Shown one piece after another: positions 47,301-60,397 of a stretch of DNA of 64,000 nt. The notes under the pieces were generated by a model. It did no database searches. It saw only the letters and a list, made by a program, of their open reading frames with translations, and had not been told where the DNA came from. Position 1 is the stretch's first letter. Every line of letters starts with the position of its first letter. Source of the stretch: Straminergon stramineum (Eukaryota; Streptophyta; Bryopsida; Hypnales; Calliergonaceae); NCBI GenBank assembly GCA_963920665.1, contig OY987263.1, positions 31,484,547 to 31,548,546 of the forward strand. Direction: 5' to 3'. The position numbers were made by a program, and so were the translations under genes.

Positions 47301-49255
47301 TACTAGATACACCAAAGAACTATTATCCATCACAAAAGCCACACATTTTAATAGAGTTTGTTGGATGTAAAGATTTTGTAGATCTTCCAAGTTTTCAAAA
47401 TCCCTAAAAGTCCAACAATTTGTATTAGAGTGTATGGAGAACAAAAGAACATTTGCTAATAAATATGGAATTTATCCATGCCCTAGATCCTATCTAAGTA
47501 ACATTCAACTTACACAATGATGATTGAACGGATCTATCCATCAAACACAAACTAATTTTAATTCAAGAAATGTAGGATTCTACAACTAAACGATTTTCCA
47601 TGACATATTTTGGGACATAGAATTCTAGCAAAGAAAATACATACTTTGATGTTCTAATTTGTAGAAAAGATGAAAAACAATTTCCAACAAAACTAAAAAT
47701 TGGCCATTTGGAAGGACTTCTTGATGATGAGATTTGAACAAAAAAATGAGTTCAAAACTATCTCTATTGTTTAGAATTGCACGCTCAAGAGAGGCCTATT
47801 TGCACAAACATGAAGGATATAAAATAATGAATTTTTAGATTTCCTTTGGTAGCCAAATGTATGCCTACTAAACTAATATACCATAGAAATTTCAGCTGAA
47901 AATCACTAATTTGAACCACTCCATAGTATAAAAAAAACTAAACGTCAAAGTGTGACAAATTAACAAAATTGACTTTTAAATATAAAATGATTTTAAAAAA
48001 ATTCTGAAAAATAAGGAATACAATAATGAGAAAGATATCTAGAAATTTTTTTTTTTTTTTTTGGAATTGGATTCATAATTCAAAAGTTATAGTGCTCCAA
48101 AAAAAATGCAACGAAATTGGCAAGTGTTTCTTGCAATCACCCAATCAAGGGTACTTGAATTCTTTATTGTATAAGTGGTTTAGAGTTGTGTACCAAGGAT
48201 TAAGACTTGCAACAATTTAATATTGGGTGAGTTCCACATATTAGTGTAATAATACAATTTAAAATAGAATAATTGTGCCTTGTTGACAACAAGCCATGAG
48301 AAGGATGCCACTACTTCTTGACAACAAATTTAGAACCATCAGGGGCAAGGCTACTTTTGGGTAAGATTCAGACATACACAATAAATTTGCAACAAAGTAA
48401 CTTCAAGGTAGCTAGATTAAAAAGGTTTCGGGCTAGTCTATACTCATGAGAGACTTATTGATGTTGGTAGACATGAATTGGGAATTCTTTCAAAATTGCA
48501 TGCCAACTACCTCCCAAAGAATAAGAATGCAACAAGGGACTATGATACAAATTACAAAACAACATATGCATAGCATGTAGACTATCATACTCAAGCTATT
48601 AAAAGGGCTCATGCACAATGAATTCTTTGTCAAGACGATTTAGTTCACAAGTTCTCCCGCAAGTTCTAGATTCCAGGGCCAAAACAATGATTGATTTTGT
48701 TTATAAGTTCTAGACCTTATAGAAGTAGTCTACTATATTGAAATTAAAGGTCTAGCTATAAGAAGGAATCCATCTACTTCCCTCATGTCTGCACTTTGTC
48801 CACTAGGCTACATATTTCTTTGTGGAAGTGGATGAAAGTTGTGATTGCCTTCTCCCCTCTATGGCAACTTTTGTTGCTATTTTTTTTAGTTCATGTAAGT
48901 GAGTCTTTTCCTTCCCTTCCTCTCTATGTTGAATTATATGGTACCACCATTCAAATGTTTGTAAGATAGCTAAGTGTCACGTGGTGCCACCATCATGTTG
49001 TGAATGCTTGACAAGACCTATTTTGAAGTGGTAGTGTGATTTCTCCATGGCCTGTGTGGACCAAAGGACCAAACTTCCATACTCACTCACAAACCAACTA
49101 GAATATTTTATCAAGACATGTTACTTAAATTTTGATTAATTTAGTGTGGTAAACAATAAGTATAAATGAAAAATGGATGTTGGACAAGATAAAAAAAAGG
49201 TTTAGGGAGGGCTTACCACATAGTGGGTAACTACTAGAGCTCTTTCTCCAAATAC
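44358..49255. other. AT-rich DNA without recognisable gene
   Basis: Nearly 5 kb with no supported gene. A local run of imperfect ATATTATAGGT/GTATATAxCATAAA-like repeats is at about 46980-47121. An 18-base or longer T run is at about 48046. I saw no transposon edge. Confidence 0.4.
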
Positions 49256-52200
49256 CTATACATATGCCTTTCCCCACTTGTCAAGTATGCCCTTATAATC
49301 TCGACATTGCTTTGTTATTAGGTGTATGGCAAAGAAGTACACCTGTAGATCCTCAAATGTTTTCCACATGTTTGGGTGGTCTACCTTTGATTGATCCATA
49401 TTTGTATTGTTCCCTTCAGCTTCACAAATATCCTTCCAAGCATTCATAAAAGTTGACCCAAGTATCTTCTTAAACAGTTTGCAAAATTTAGCTCCATTGA
49501 AGTTGAGTTTTGAAGGAAGGCTTGAATTTTGACCTAAAAGTTTAGCATCCTTTGTTAAAACAACTATGCCAACACATAACCCCACTTTTGAGAGGCAAGC
49601 CTCTATTTGAGCCACTGCTAACTTCTGCTCAACTTTGTCATTTATGGTCCAAACATATATAATCTGTAGATGTATGATCTTCTCAACAATCCTGCATTGG
49701 GCATAAAGTGTACATAAATGCACTCTTGTCATTGGAATGTCAAGTATCAAAGCCCACTTTGAAGGATCTTGAGCTTTCATTGTTGTCAACACCTTCAACT
49801 TGGATCTTTCATACTAGCAATAAATGCAGTTGTGTTGGGCCAAGGGTCCATGTGAAAATCCATATAGACATTTGATTGTTTTCATGTCACAAGCTAGATG
49901 CCACTCTACTATAAATTTGCCAATATTCTCAACAACCAACTTCCTATCGCTATATTATGCTGAAATAATGGAGGGAATATCTGTTTACTTCAATACCCAA
50001 TCAAGGCACTCATGGAATTCTTTGACTACCTAGAATGTTCCAATGGGCCATACATTATGTTCACTCTAGACAAAGAAGTATTTTGGATCCTTCTTTGAGA
50101 GCAAGGGTTGTTTCAAAGCTCGATTCATGAGTCTTATAGAGATTATTTCTTGCTTTCGCCCCTTCACTATCTTTGCCTCGTCCATTTTTAAGACAAACAC
50201 AAGTGGGGCATCACCAACCTCTACAAGATGAAAAGAATCTTAGAATTAGAGATTTTTATACAAGGATACAAATTATCAATTCCATTAAATTGGCATAGAT
50301 CTTGCACTAGAAATTGTGACATGTATCTTTGACATATATCTTTGAAAAAGGTTAAATTTCAAGCTACAAATTGAAACATGTATAGAGCTATGCTTCAATC
50401 TTTCAATCTAAATCAATTCATGGCAATATATACACACCAATTTAATTAATGAAAATGAAATGGAGGTTTGAACTTTGATCGGATGAAAAGTAACCCTTGT
50501 GCTATATATATCTATGTATACTTTTGTTCTACACTGATTACCTTTTAAATTGATCAAAAAATGGTTACAAAAATTGATTGAAGTAAACCTAGCAAACGAA
50601 CTAATCATCAAATTCTTCAAATTGATCAAATTTTTCTTTTGTTGTCACTTTTTATTGTTGCCCAAGGCATCTGGAACCTAGCTTAGATCTTGAGATTTTG
50701 ACTTGTACTTATATTTAGCAAAATTGGTAGATTTTCATGATCTTGTTTACACAAACAAAAAATATACTTAGTAATGTACAATGTGAGGGTTGAAAAGTAG
50801 ATCTAAACTTGGATTGGTTTTTGAACTTAGTGTAGAATAATTTTATTCTTTCATGGTTGAGTAGTGAATAGAAGTTGAAGTTACTATCTACTAGAGTGGC
50901 AATAACCCATACCTTTTAGCGTGAGCTCATATAACTTTACTATGGATCATTGGACCATCTCCACATCAACAAATAGATAGTTTGACCCATGCAAGTGTAG
51001 ATGCACAAGTTGTGTTGGTTTTGTTGGATCGTCCCTTGGCTTGGTTGGAACTTCCCAAAAATTGTTGACATGGTAATAATCCCCTATATACCTCTTCAAG
51101 TTCCCATTTAACTCTATTTTTAAAAGGGAAACCTATAGAGCAATGAGTATGTAAGTGAGTTTGGATTGTGTTGCAAACAAAAAAAAACCAAGGAAAACTA
51201 AAAATAGAGGATCCAACTAGAAGAACATGTTGACTGATGTGAAAGAAACAATTGAATTACAAAATTAAGTTCATAAAACAAGTGAGGAGTATAGGAACCA
51301 CTTACCCGCAAAGGATTTGGAATCCCCTTCGTGTTTAGATTGTTGTCAATGTATTGGAGCCCATTCTTCATAATTTTGAAGATTGATGCCCATCCATTAT
51401 GCGGCACTTGAGATCAATCAAGGGTCCCAAGAATGGATTTGCAATCAATAGATTTTCCCATAGTATGCAAGTGGACATTTGTTATATTGCAAGCTACCTT
51501 CCTCAACTTGGGATTGTCCAAGATTGCCACAGCTTCATCCTTCGAGAATATTGAAGCTATGGCCACCCCTGTTTTTTGGTGTTTGCTTGGTGACCCACAA
51601 ATCTTCTTTTGAGCACCTATTGGAGCATTGGAGCTTCCAATAGGCTAAACTGTACTAGGTTGAACAAGCTCTCTAGAAGATGAAAGCAAAATTTCATATC
51701 AATAATACAACAAATAAGGATTCAACTCAAAATTCAAGAACAATAGAGGTTTAAGGGGTATTTAGGGTTGCACAAAACTTATCGGATCATTGCCTTACGA
51801 CGACAAGATTGCCCCTTGTTTTAGACAATTCAAATAAATCCTTTCTAGGGTGTGAGCTTAATCTGCAAAATAGGGATTTCAAAAGTTGGTCACATTTGAG
51901 CTTGGTCGTTGCTAAATCGTTCTTAGTTCTCAGAAGCTCTAGATCTAAATCTGCAATTTGCAATTCATAAGTGTTGTGCAATTGGTTCACTACTTCTACC
52001 CCTTGAGCCAAAAGATTCTCCATTTTGGCAGTGGCTTCTTCAATGTAGCGTTGTTTGTCTTCTATGTGCCCAACAATGTTTGCTTGTAGCCTTTGAATTT
52101 GCACTTGGTGTAACAATTCTATCTCATGCAAATGGGCTTGAATTTTTGAGATGTGCATTGCATACCACCTCCAATCATAATGACGATTTGCAAAAGCTAC

Positions 52201-52626
52201 ATGCCGTTCTTGGTCGAATTCCAATTAAAGGGCTTGTCTGGAGTTCTCAATTTCCTCCAACTTCTTAGTGAGTTGGATGTAGTGCAAGTTTTTTTCGTCT
52301 TTGTTATTGAGTGCATGTGTGTACCCTAGGAGGCCATTCAATCCATCACCCATGTAGCACAACATTATTTTCAAGTCTTAAAAAGGGAGCAATGAACCAG
52401 TCATTGAATTTGTGGGGTAGAGACTCCCATCAAGCTAGAGATCTAGGTTGGTGTCTCCCACCTTCCAATTTGCTAGAAGTTTTGTGCGTGGTGTCTGCTT
52501 CGCCAAGGGCCTACCCCTCTCAATGAGGGGACAATATTTTCTAAGCAACCTTGCATTGATAGTGTAGAAATCACTCCTGTCTCTTACATTGGTGGTATCC
52601 TAAAGCAACATCGTTGCCTCTGCCAT
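49256..52626 (-). pseudogene. Decayed transposase-like gene with coiled-coil N-terminal part
   Basis: From an ATG at 52626 one minus-strand frame runs to 51787. It has a basic segment, then a long coiled-coil-like region (52224-51850) rich in Glu, Gln, Leu and Ile, with stops near 52600, 52435, 52378 and 52225. A second coding block is at about 51640-51200. A third runs from about 50222 to 49256 and is interrupted by TAG, TAG, TAA, TAA and TAG, each explained by a Gln codon. Within it, EWHLACDMKTIK then H-x-C-x2-YC resembles the second-Asp region of DDE transposases that reads DxK...G...C-x2-C; the Asp is at about 49887. The open 543-base segment 49798-49256 follows. AT-rich gaps of 0.9-1 kb between blocks may be introns or insertions. 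The family assignment is tentative. Confidence 0.45.
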
Positions 52627-53551
52627 TGTAGGCAAGCACACTCTACTAGAAACTGTCACTAAGATGGAACAATATTACGTTGAATATTTGGGTCTCCAAG
52701 AAAATCAAACACTCATGAAGTAATTAATTTGCGTGTGAATGGCACGAAGTTGACTTCCCGTTGTTGCATACTATTGGTAAAGATGAAGCCATCAACTATA
52801 GAAATGGGCCAATGAAAATGACGCCTGCCAAGAATGGGGGGCCACTAAAAATAAGGATGCTTGCCACTCAGGATGCTCTATGCTAAGGACATGGATCCCT
52901 CCTCTAAAAAAATTAATACGAGTGTGACAAGTGTGGGTGGGAGAGGAGTCTTGGCACATCAAACTTCATTGAAGAAACCATCCAAGTGGTTTAATGATTC
53001 AACAACGTACATACAAGTTAGATGTCTAAGCCCAATTTAGGGATTTGAAAGGATATCACGATTATTCTTCAGTCTTCTCTATGTTCATCTCAACTGATCC
53101 CTAAATGTCCATAGTCTTTTCTAAAATTGATGATCTAAGAAAATTCATTATAGAGAGCTACTTAGAAGAATATTTTGGAATTGGTATACCAACAAAAGTT
53201 GTAGACTGAGTTTTAGATTCCATCCTTACAGTTAAATGCACCAATACCATCACCAACATTTAAAAAAAATTTTGACCCTTGAAATTTCAATATTCCTTCT
53301 TAATTCGATTATACAGGCAAAATATTATTATTTGTTGAGTAAAATTTATTGGAATGGATTGGAAATGAGGTTCTCTTGACATGGTGGTTTTTTGAAATTT
53401 TTACATTCTCAAAATCTATGACCTCATTTTTGCATATCCAATTTTAAAATAGAGTTAATGCAATTTTAACTTGGTCAACCACTTGCCAAATTTCAAGAAA
53501 TACTTATTCAATTTTTATTCTTTAAAAAATTGTTACTAAGTAGAAGTAGGT
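52627..53551. other. Spacer between the decayed ORF and repeat F
   Basis: No gene was recognised. At 53096-53112 GATCCCTAAATGTCCATAG resembles a worn end of the TTAA-flanked elements (CCCCTAAATGTCC), but without TTAA and without a partner end. Confidence 0.35.
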
Positions 53552-55330
53552 TGTGAGCCCTCAAGTTGGCACTTGGGACTCAGGGTTTTCTTTTTTTCGT
53601 TTTAGTTAGTATTTTAGCATAATTACATACAAAAATGCATAAAAAGAGTGTTTGAGTGGTATTTGGTAGAAGTCCCTACCAATATAGTGAGGGGTCATCC
53701 TAGAAGTGTAGAGTATATAAAATACTCAAATTTCATACTTCTAATGCCTAGTTGAGAGTCTGAGAGGTCGATTAAGTATTTTCGAGAGAATTAAGGGTTT
53801 GAGTGTTAGCCAGTCCTAGTAATTGTCCATGTTAAACTAAGTCTTACAATTTCGTGTGACAAGCTAGCTAAGTCCATTTTAGGTCTAGAGAGTCTAGTAT
53901 AGGTCACCATCCAATTCGTAAAGAATTTGGATTGGTAAATTCTTATTTGTAGGTAACTTATAGAAGAATTATCCAATTTGCAAATAAAGTGATGGGAAAG
54001 TGACTAGAGTATGAAGAAAGGTTCTTTTACTCTAAAAGCATGCCAAGAGCCAACATTGGAGCCGGTTGTTCCAAGATTCCTTGATACAAGAATAATTTCC
54101 CCCTCGGGTAGAAATTAAAAGGGAATTGCTAATTTTAGCTTCCCTATGAATAGTACAAAGTAAAATGTAATGTTGCACTTTGGTTTTGGGAGTTTCCTAG
54201 AAGCTACCCAAAAAGTTACGGATTTTTCCAAAATAATTACAATGACTCCATGGGAAGTCAACTGCCTTTGAACATGGTCATAAATTCCTAGGAATTAACC
54301 ATGTTGTGGTAAAATCCCACTAAAAATTAGGATAGTGTGTTGTGCGCTAATAAAGCGTTCCACAAAGTTTGAAGACATTTTGACATTCCTAAGTACCAGA
54401 ATCGGCAACGACATTGGACTTTTGAAGAATTTACGACTTTACAGAGGGTTGACCAACGTACCAGGAGATGGCGGTGTCCAAATGACGTAAATGAGGAGTC
54501 TTTTCTTACTCCCACGAACCTTCTAAGTAACCCTAGCTAAATAGTTTCCTCAAAAGAAACAAATTCCAAAAGTTAGAGTTTTCACCTTTCTTTGGAGTTA
54601 CCATAAGTCGATTTTACACTTACAAATGCCTGGGAAGAAGGGGTTGGAGTTCCCACACGCTAATTTGGGTCTTCTAAACACAATGGCACAATCGTTTTTC
54701 AATTTGGAGTTGTTCCCTAAAAGATAAGATGGGTCCAACAGTAGGTTTGACTTTTTTTAGAGTAATTAGTGGTAATTCAAAGTTAATTTCGCAAATATCT
54801 TTTGGAAAATTGAAGATTGGATTTGGGTAAGACCTCTTTTTTTGCGTAACAATCCATCTTTGGTTTAAAAAAAGACAATTTAGAAATACTTTGGATTAAT
54901 TAGCAAAATATCTAGGTTAATTAGGGTTATTTTCAAAATATCTTTGGGAAAAGATCTTGGATTTGATTTAGCCAAGATTTATTAGCTAAATGGAGAGGGT
55001 TCTAGAGAATTCTTCCATTAAACAAAGATTATTTTGGAAGTACATAGGGTAATTTAGGAAATATCTCAAGATCAAAAGTAAATGTTTTTCCACCAACAAC
55101 TTACCGGGGAGGGGCCTGGGACAAGTATAAAAGGCCCTTCCCTCGAGGTTGTCGGTACCCTCATTCTTATATCTAACCTTTGCTTTTGTACTACCAGCAT
55201 GGTCGGGGCACTGATCCAGGTCGAGATCCGACCTGATTTTCATTCTAATTCTTGATTTGCATACTTTGAAAGACGAGAGGGTCCCTTCAAAGTAATTTCT
55301 ATTTTATTTCTTTAAGTTCTCGGGGCTAAG
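53552..55330 (+). repeat. Dispersed repeat F, copy 2
   Basis: Begins TTGTGAGCCC and aligns with 25188-26829 throughout, including CTAGAAGCTACCCAAAAA, the block GACTCCATGGGAAGTCAAC, TAAAAATTAGGATAGTGTGTT, and a TATA box at 55126. No ORF of interest was seen; the minus-strand frames here are spurious. Confidence 0.6.
55126..55132 (+). promoter_or_regulatory. TATA box within repeat F copy 2
   Basis: TATAAAA followed by GGCCCTTCCC, the counterpart of 26499-26504. Confidence 0.5.
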
Positions 55331-55499
55331 CCTCCATTTTCTTTGAATTGTGAGAGTTTTGGAAGGAATAGACCTCCAAACTCTAATTTCGTTTAAGATT
55401 TCTTGAATACTAACAAATTGTGCTCATTACAATAGAATTTGGTGTTAATAGATTTAAGGCGGCGAAGCTTGACTTTGCCAAAAGTTTATTAAACCAACC

Positions 55500-55690
55500 C
55501 TTGTCTAAAATCCATTGTATAACGGAGATTGGAACTTTAATTGCTAAAGTTTGGTTTAAACACTATCATGCGTACCTCCTTTAGTGATTAAACTTAGATA
55601 CTTTGAAATTTTAGAGAATTAATCTTTAAAGTTCCGTTTAAACACTGTCATGTGTATCTCCTTTAAAGATTGACTTTCAAAATACTAAAA
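55500..55690 (+). repeat. Diverged tandem duplication of about 90 bases
   Basis: GTTTGGTTTAAACACTATCATGCG...CCTCCTTTAGTGATT (about 55550-55590) and GTTCCGTTTAAACACTGTCATGTG...TCTCCTTTAAAGATT (about 55630-55670) are adjacent diverged copies inside the large F-G repeat. Confidence 0.6.
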
Positions 55691-56299
55691 TTTGATCATT
55701 GACACCGTGTATGCCTAGGGTCGCCCCTGCACGGCGAAGCTTTGACTTTGGGATATTTGAAACTGACACTTTAAAACGTGGTCCCAAGTATTAGAAAAAT
55801 TTCCTTATTTGCATGCTTGGAAAAATACTTTGCAGGTGTACTAATTAAGAACATTTGATTTAGTGAGAAAGATTAGAGAAAAGTAGTCAAAATTCCTTAG
55901 TTTGAGCCCTTGAGAAAATCCTTAGTAGTAGTTAGAACAAATTAGATTAGTCTCCTTTTAGTTAGAGTCATTTAAATTATCTTGGAAAGAGATTTTTAGT
56001 TTAGAATACTTAGTTGATTAGTTTAGACTTATTTCCAAAAATTTGCCAAAAATTAGATTGTTAGTTTAGAATTTAAGAAGTTCCCAAAACCCCCCAAAAA
56101 TTGATTAGTTTTAGAATTAATTAAGTCTGGAAATTAGATTAGTCAAAAATCCATTAGATTAGTGAAAATCAACATCATAAGTGAAAGTTTCCCAAACCAA
56201 TGATTAAAGAATGAGTTATAAACCAGAACACCAGAGCCAGTATTATTAAACCAACCAATCAGATAGTTAATCAAGAGAACCGATAGTCAACAGGGGTGA

Positions 56300-56410
56300 C
56301 GACAGGGCCAGCTCGACCCAGACAGAGGGAGCTAGCTCGACCCAGACAAGGGAGCCAGCTCGACCCAATAACCGGGGAGCCAGTTCCACCAATAACCGGG
56401 GTGCAACGGG
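56300..56410 (+). repeat. GC-rich minisatellite of about 23-25-base units
   Basis: Four imperfect units of the form GCCAGCTCGACCCAGACAAGGGA run in series, the later ones replacing CAGACA with ATAACCG. The block is a GC island in AT-rich DNA between repeats F and G. Two overlapping minus-strand ORFs simply read through it. Confidence 0.7.
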
Positions 56411-56748
56411 GAGCGAGCTGTGGCTAGTGAGAACGGGATACGTGGTAGCCAATAGACGAGTGAGTGAGGGGCTGTGCAGCGATCCAGATACTGAACAGAA
56501 GCTAGGCAGACAGAGGGGGTTGAGGAGCTCGATTGGGAGTCCAGCAACTGGAAGTTGGAAAGGCGGATAAAACTAAAATTTAAGGTAAGGTTCTCAAACG
56601 TTGGGAAATTTTAATAAAAAAGCTAACACTCTTAATAATTAGTGAGTACTCATAGAAACATCAACAACTCATAACACTCTCCTTCAACTCTCAAAACACC
56701 TAAGACAAATGCGAGTTGAAGAAGTTGAAATGAAAGGTTAGAGACGAA

Positions 56749-56772
56749 AGGAAGAAGAAGAAGAAGAAGAAA
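56749..56772 (+). repeat. (GAA)n microsatellite
   Basis: A run of GAA/AAG triplets. Confidence 0.8.
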
Positions 56773-57529
56773 AGGAATCTAAACAATTAGTAAGGTAAGA
56801 ATCCTTTTGATTTTATTTTGAAATTTTATTCTCATTACTATTCATTGAATTGTTGGTTAGTCATTAATTAGGATTCTTTTAGGAATTAGAAGGTTAGGCT
56901 TGGGTTAGGTTTTGTTTTATTAGGCTTAATAAGACAAATAGATAAAGACAAAACGCCAACTAATATCTTTTGGATGATTAGGAAATTACAAGATAATTAG
57001 GATTTATTAGATTTGATTTGATTTAGTGGATTTAAAAGGTTTTGAGGTATTAAAATAATTTCTAATTATTTTAAAGACAACCAAAATTAATTAAATCCCA
57101 TAACCATTAGTAGGAAAGGAAAAATTGAAATTGAAGTACAACATTGAACAAGGATTGATTTCAAATGGCATGATGAATTAGCGAAATGGAGGATGGAGCG
57201 GGTTGCTACGAAACCATTCACCTCGTGATCCTCAAGGACGGTACGATTGATCACTTCATGGGAAAGGTACATTAAAATTCTTTAAATTTCATTTCTTTTA
57301 ATTTCAATTTGATTAAAATTTCACTTGATAAAATAAACCATTGGAAACTTTAGGAAAATTAGAAAAGAAAATTAACATTTAAAATTAAAATTGTTCGTTT
57401 AGACTAAGAAATAATTAATGAATGAAATTTAACTCGTTAGACTTTTAAAACAAATTTCATTCATTAATAATTTTTTAAGAATTTAGTGTCTTACCTTGTT
57501 GGGAAGGTAATTTCTGAATTTTCATAAAA

Positions 57530-58230
57530 CCCTAAAAAACCATAATTTTAGAATAGGAAGTTTGATTAGAATAGAAGATAATTAAAAAGATTTTCTAAGG
57601 AATCTTTAAGGAATCATTTAAATTAGGAATCGATTAGGGAATCTTTTAAAGATTCCAGAACCTATTTTCATTTTAAAATACTTTGATTTTAAGTGAGAAA
57701 AGGTTGGATGAAGTTTGATCTTAATTTGGATGAAGTTCTTTAATTAGTGGTCAAATTAGGTTTAGTCTTAGAATTAGGTAACTAACATAACTAAAAACTT
57801 AACCCTAAAATTTAGATTTATTTCAATTAGTTTTACTATTTTTAATTTGTGGATGAAGGTTGTGATGTAGTTTAGGGATCAATATTTCATCCATTCATTT
57901 CTTTTATTAGAAAAGTCAGAATTTAACTTGCTTTATCATTCTGAAAAGGGCAAATTACATTCTACAATTTAGGTTAGATTGATTTTAGTTTCAATTCATC
58001 TTTTGATTAGTTATTTGATTAGTTATTTGATTAAATTAACCATAGTTTAAAAATTAGGATTTAAACGATTTAAGTTCAATTTGGATATTTAAAAACAAAG
58101 TGTCCATTGCTTGGAAGGCGCAAATTGAACTTAGATTAGAAACACCCTAAGGAAATTAATTTAACAGGCCGTTAGAACCCATGTGCACGTTTTAACTCAA
58201 AGGGTGGAGTTTAAAACACTCACATAGGTC
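57530..58230 (+). repeat. Dispersed repeat G, copy 2
   Basis: Homologous, in the same orientation, to about 30760-31460 (GGATGAAGTTTGATC, TTTTATTAGAAAAGTCAGAATTT, TTTATCATTCTGAAAAGGG, AAAGGGTGGAGTTTAAAACAC). It follows repeat F copy 2 in the same order as in copy 1. Confidence 0.5.
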
Positions 58231-58324
58231 CAAGATTGAAAAACAACTAAATTGTTAATAGCTTTAAGATGGGATTGAAATACTAATCCTAGTGGTGAGA
58301 TTTTTTAGCAAGTAAACTTAACCT

Positions 58325-58760
58325 TGTCATACAATATTTTATGCAAAATTATAAAAATTGCATTCAAAGATGAATCCTATCTCTGATTTTCTCCAAGAAG
58401 ATGCTTAAATGCCTAAAAAACAAGATTATCCTTAATTTTCTCATTACTAATCCAAATAGAATAAATCAAAGATTCACATGTAGAAAAAATTATAGTACTT
58501 AGGAAAAAAAGTCAAAAAACTTTTATTTTGACTTTTTGTGATTTTTTGGGGGCTACCCATCAAGTTCAATTTTAGGCTTTTTGTAGTATAACTTTTGCTT
58601 TTGAGCACCAATCAAAATAAACATTACATTCCCACAAAGCTAATTAATTTTTGTATTATATGAGAAAGTTTCAAAAAGTTTCACCAAAAATTGAGGTCAT
58701 AGGAATTTGCCAAAAATTCACTTTTTCTCTTGCAGGGACAATGGGACTTTAGGTGTATAT
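58325..58760 (+). repeat. Direct repeat H, copy 1
   Basis: Aligns with 59950-60397: GGGGGCTACCCAT...AAG, GCTTTTGAGCACCAATCAAAATAAACATTACATT, TTTCAAAAAGTTTCACCAAAAATTGAGGTCA, ending in GGGACTTTAGGTG. Confidence 0.65.
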
Positions 58761-59469
58761 TCTTGTTGAATTTGACAATTTGTCTTGTTCATTTTTTTGG
58801 TATTCTTTAAAAATTATTATTTTTTGCCAACTCTAATCCACAAGGACAATCTAAAAGCAACTTTTTGTATTATACAAGCAAGTTCTCATATTATAAAAAG
58901 AGCTTTTACATTATAAAAACACCCTTTCACATATAAAAGCAACCTTCGGTAGATATAGAATTTCTTTTGAAGTTGAAATCAAATGTGAGAGATGAATTAG
59001 AGAGTTAGAAGGTTGAGCTAGAAAGTTGGGGAATGATTATAAAGACAAGTTAGTGGAGGAAACCGAGAGAAAAGAGTGGTGTATGTTTTTATTCAACTTC
59101 GATAATTTAATAAATCCAAAGCTCTAAAAACAATGGCATGGTAGAGAAAGAGCTAGAATCTCAACATGACATTTAGTAATTGTGCTAAATTTTTCATCAT
59201 ACAAGTTTCCAACATGTTAAAAAAAATTACTTGTGTTCAACTTCTTTTGCAATAATAAGTTTGATTAAATTTATAAAAAAATCAAAATGTACTTGAATTT
59301 TTTTTCTTAAGTTTATTTCATGCAAGTGTGTTATTTGTAGCATAATATATCCAAATTTTAATTAAAGTTTCCTCCATTAGCTATGATAAGTTTTGTAAAT
59401 GTACAAATATTTTGAGAGTCACTCTACTTAGAATTTTTTTACATTTTATCTATTTTGTTTTCTATCTAT

Positions 59470-59472
<3 letters not shown>

Positions 59473-59543
<71 letters not shown>
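59473..59543 (+). repeat. (CT)n microsatellite, about 35 repeats
   Basis: An almost perfect CT run of about 70 bases, likely length-variable. It gives a false Ser-Leu-repeat ORF on the plus strand. Confidence 0.95.
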
Positions 59544-59545
<2 letters not shown>

Positions 59546-59756
59546 CTTTTATATATATAATTTATGTATATATTTTATATTTTATCTACATTATGTATAT
59601 TTCTGCATTTATTTATATATATTGAATTATTATTCTTTTGTATATATTTTTATATGTACTTGTTTATACTAACTATATCTAAATGTTTTCTTGCAATATA
59701 CAAATATGGATTTTATTATTATTATTTTATTTTATTTTAATATTTTCTGGGGGGGT

Positions 59757-59949
59757 TCTCCACCCTTCAAAAACTATGAGGTGTGTGCATTGTGAAGAAT
59801 TGCTTCCAAAGCACCGCCACATACTTGAAGGTATTAATTGGAGCCATGCTCATGATTTAAGTTTTTTATTTTTATTTTTATTTTTTTAGATTTTCTCTAC
59901 CCTTCAAAACTATGAAGTGTGTGCATTGTGAAGAATTGATTCCAAAGGA
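59757..59949 (+). repeat. Short direct duplication
   Basis: TCTCCACCCTTCAAAAACTATGAGG... (59757-59812) and TCTCTACCCTTCAAAACTATGAAG... (59893-59949) share GTGTGTGCATTGTGAAGAATTG and TTCCAAAG. Confidence 0.75.
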
Positions 59950-60397
59950 TTAACTTCCTTCAACAATGTTTTTGGTAAAACTGTGAAAATTGAGTTAAAA
60001 ATGATCCTATAAATTATTTTTCCAAGAAAATGTTTAGATTTCCCTAAAATGAAGATTGTTTGTAACTTTCTCATAACTAGTCTAAACATAGTCTAACTTT
60101 CTCAAAGCTTCACTTGTAGGCAAAAATATAATCTTTGCGGAAAAAATCACAAAACTAATAAAAAAATAAAATTTGGTGGGCTACACATTTATGTCCAACG
60201 AACAAAAATGAATACAAAAAGTAGCATAATATTTGGTTTTCGGCACCAATTATAATAAAAATTACATTTCCAAAAAGTTCATTTGATTTTCTATCTTCAA
60301 AAAAGTTTCAAAAAACTACATAAAAAATTAAGGTCACATGAGCTTGCCCAAAATTGTAAGTGTCTTTTGAGGTAACATGTTGGACTTTAGGGGTTAA
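59950..60397 (+). repeat. Direct repeat H, copy 2, ending at a TTAA terminus
   Basis: Homologous to 58325-58760. It ends GGACTTTAGGGG followed by TTAA (60394-60397), the same end as the TTAA-flanked elements at 27482 and 29657. The matching left end was not found. Confidence 0.55.

Noticed and set aside
56267..56547. Two overlapping minus-strand frames rich in Leu, Ala and Pro
   Set aside because: They read through the GC-rich minisatellite; the apparent repeats are nucleotide repeats.
59412..59672. 86-codon frame with a Leu-Ser repeat
   Set aside because: It is only a translation of the (CT)n microsatellite.
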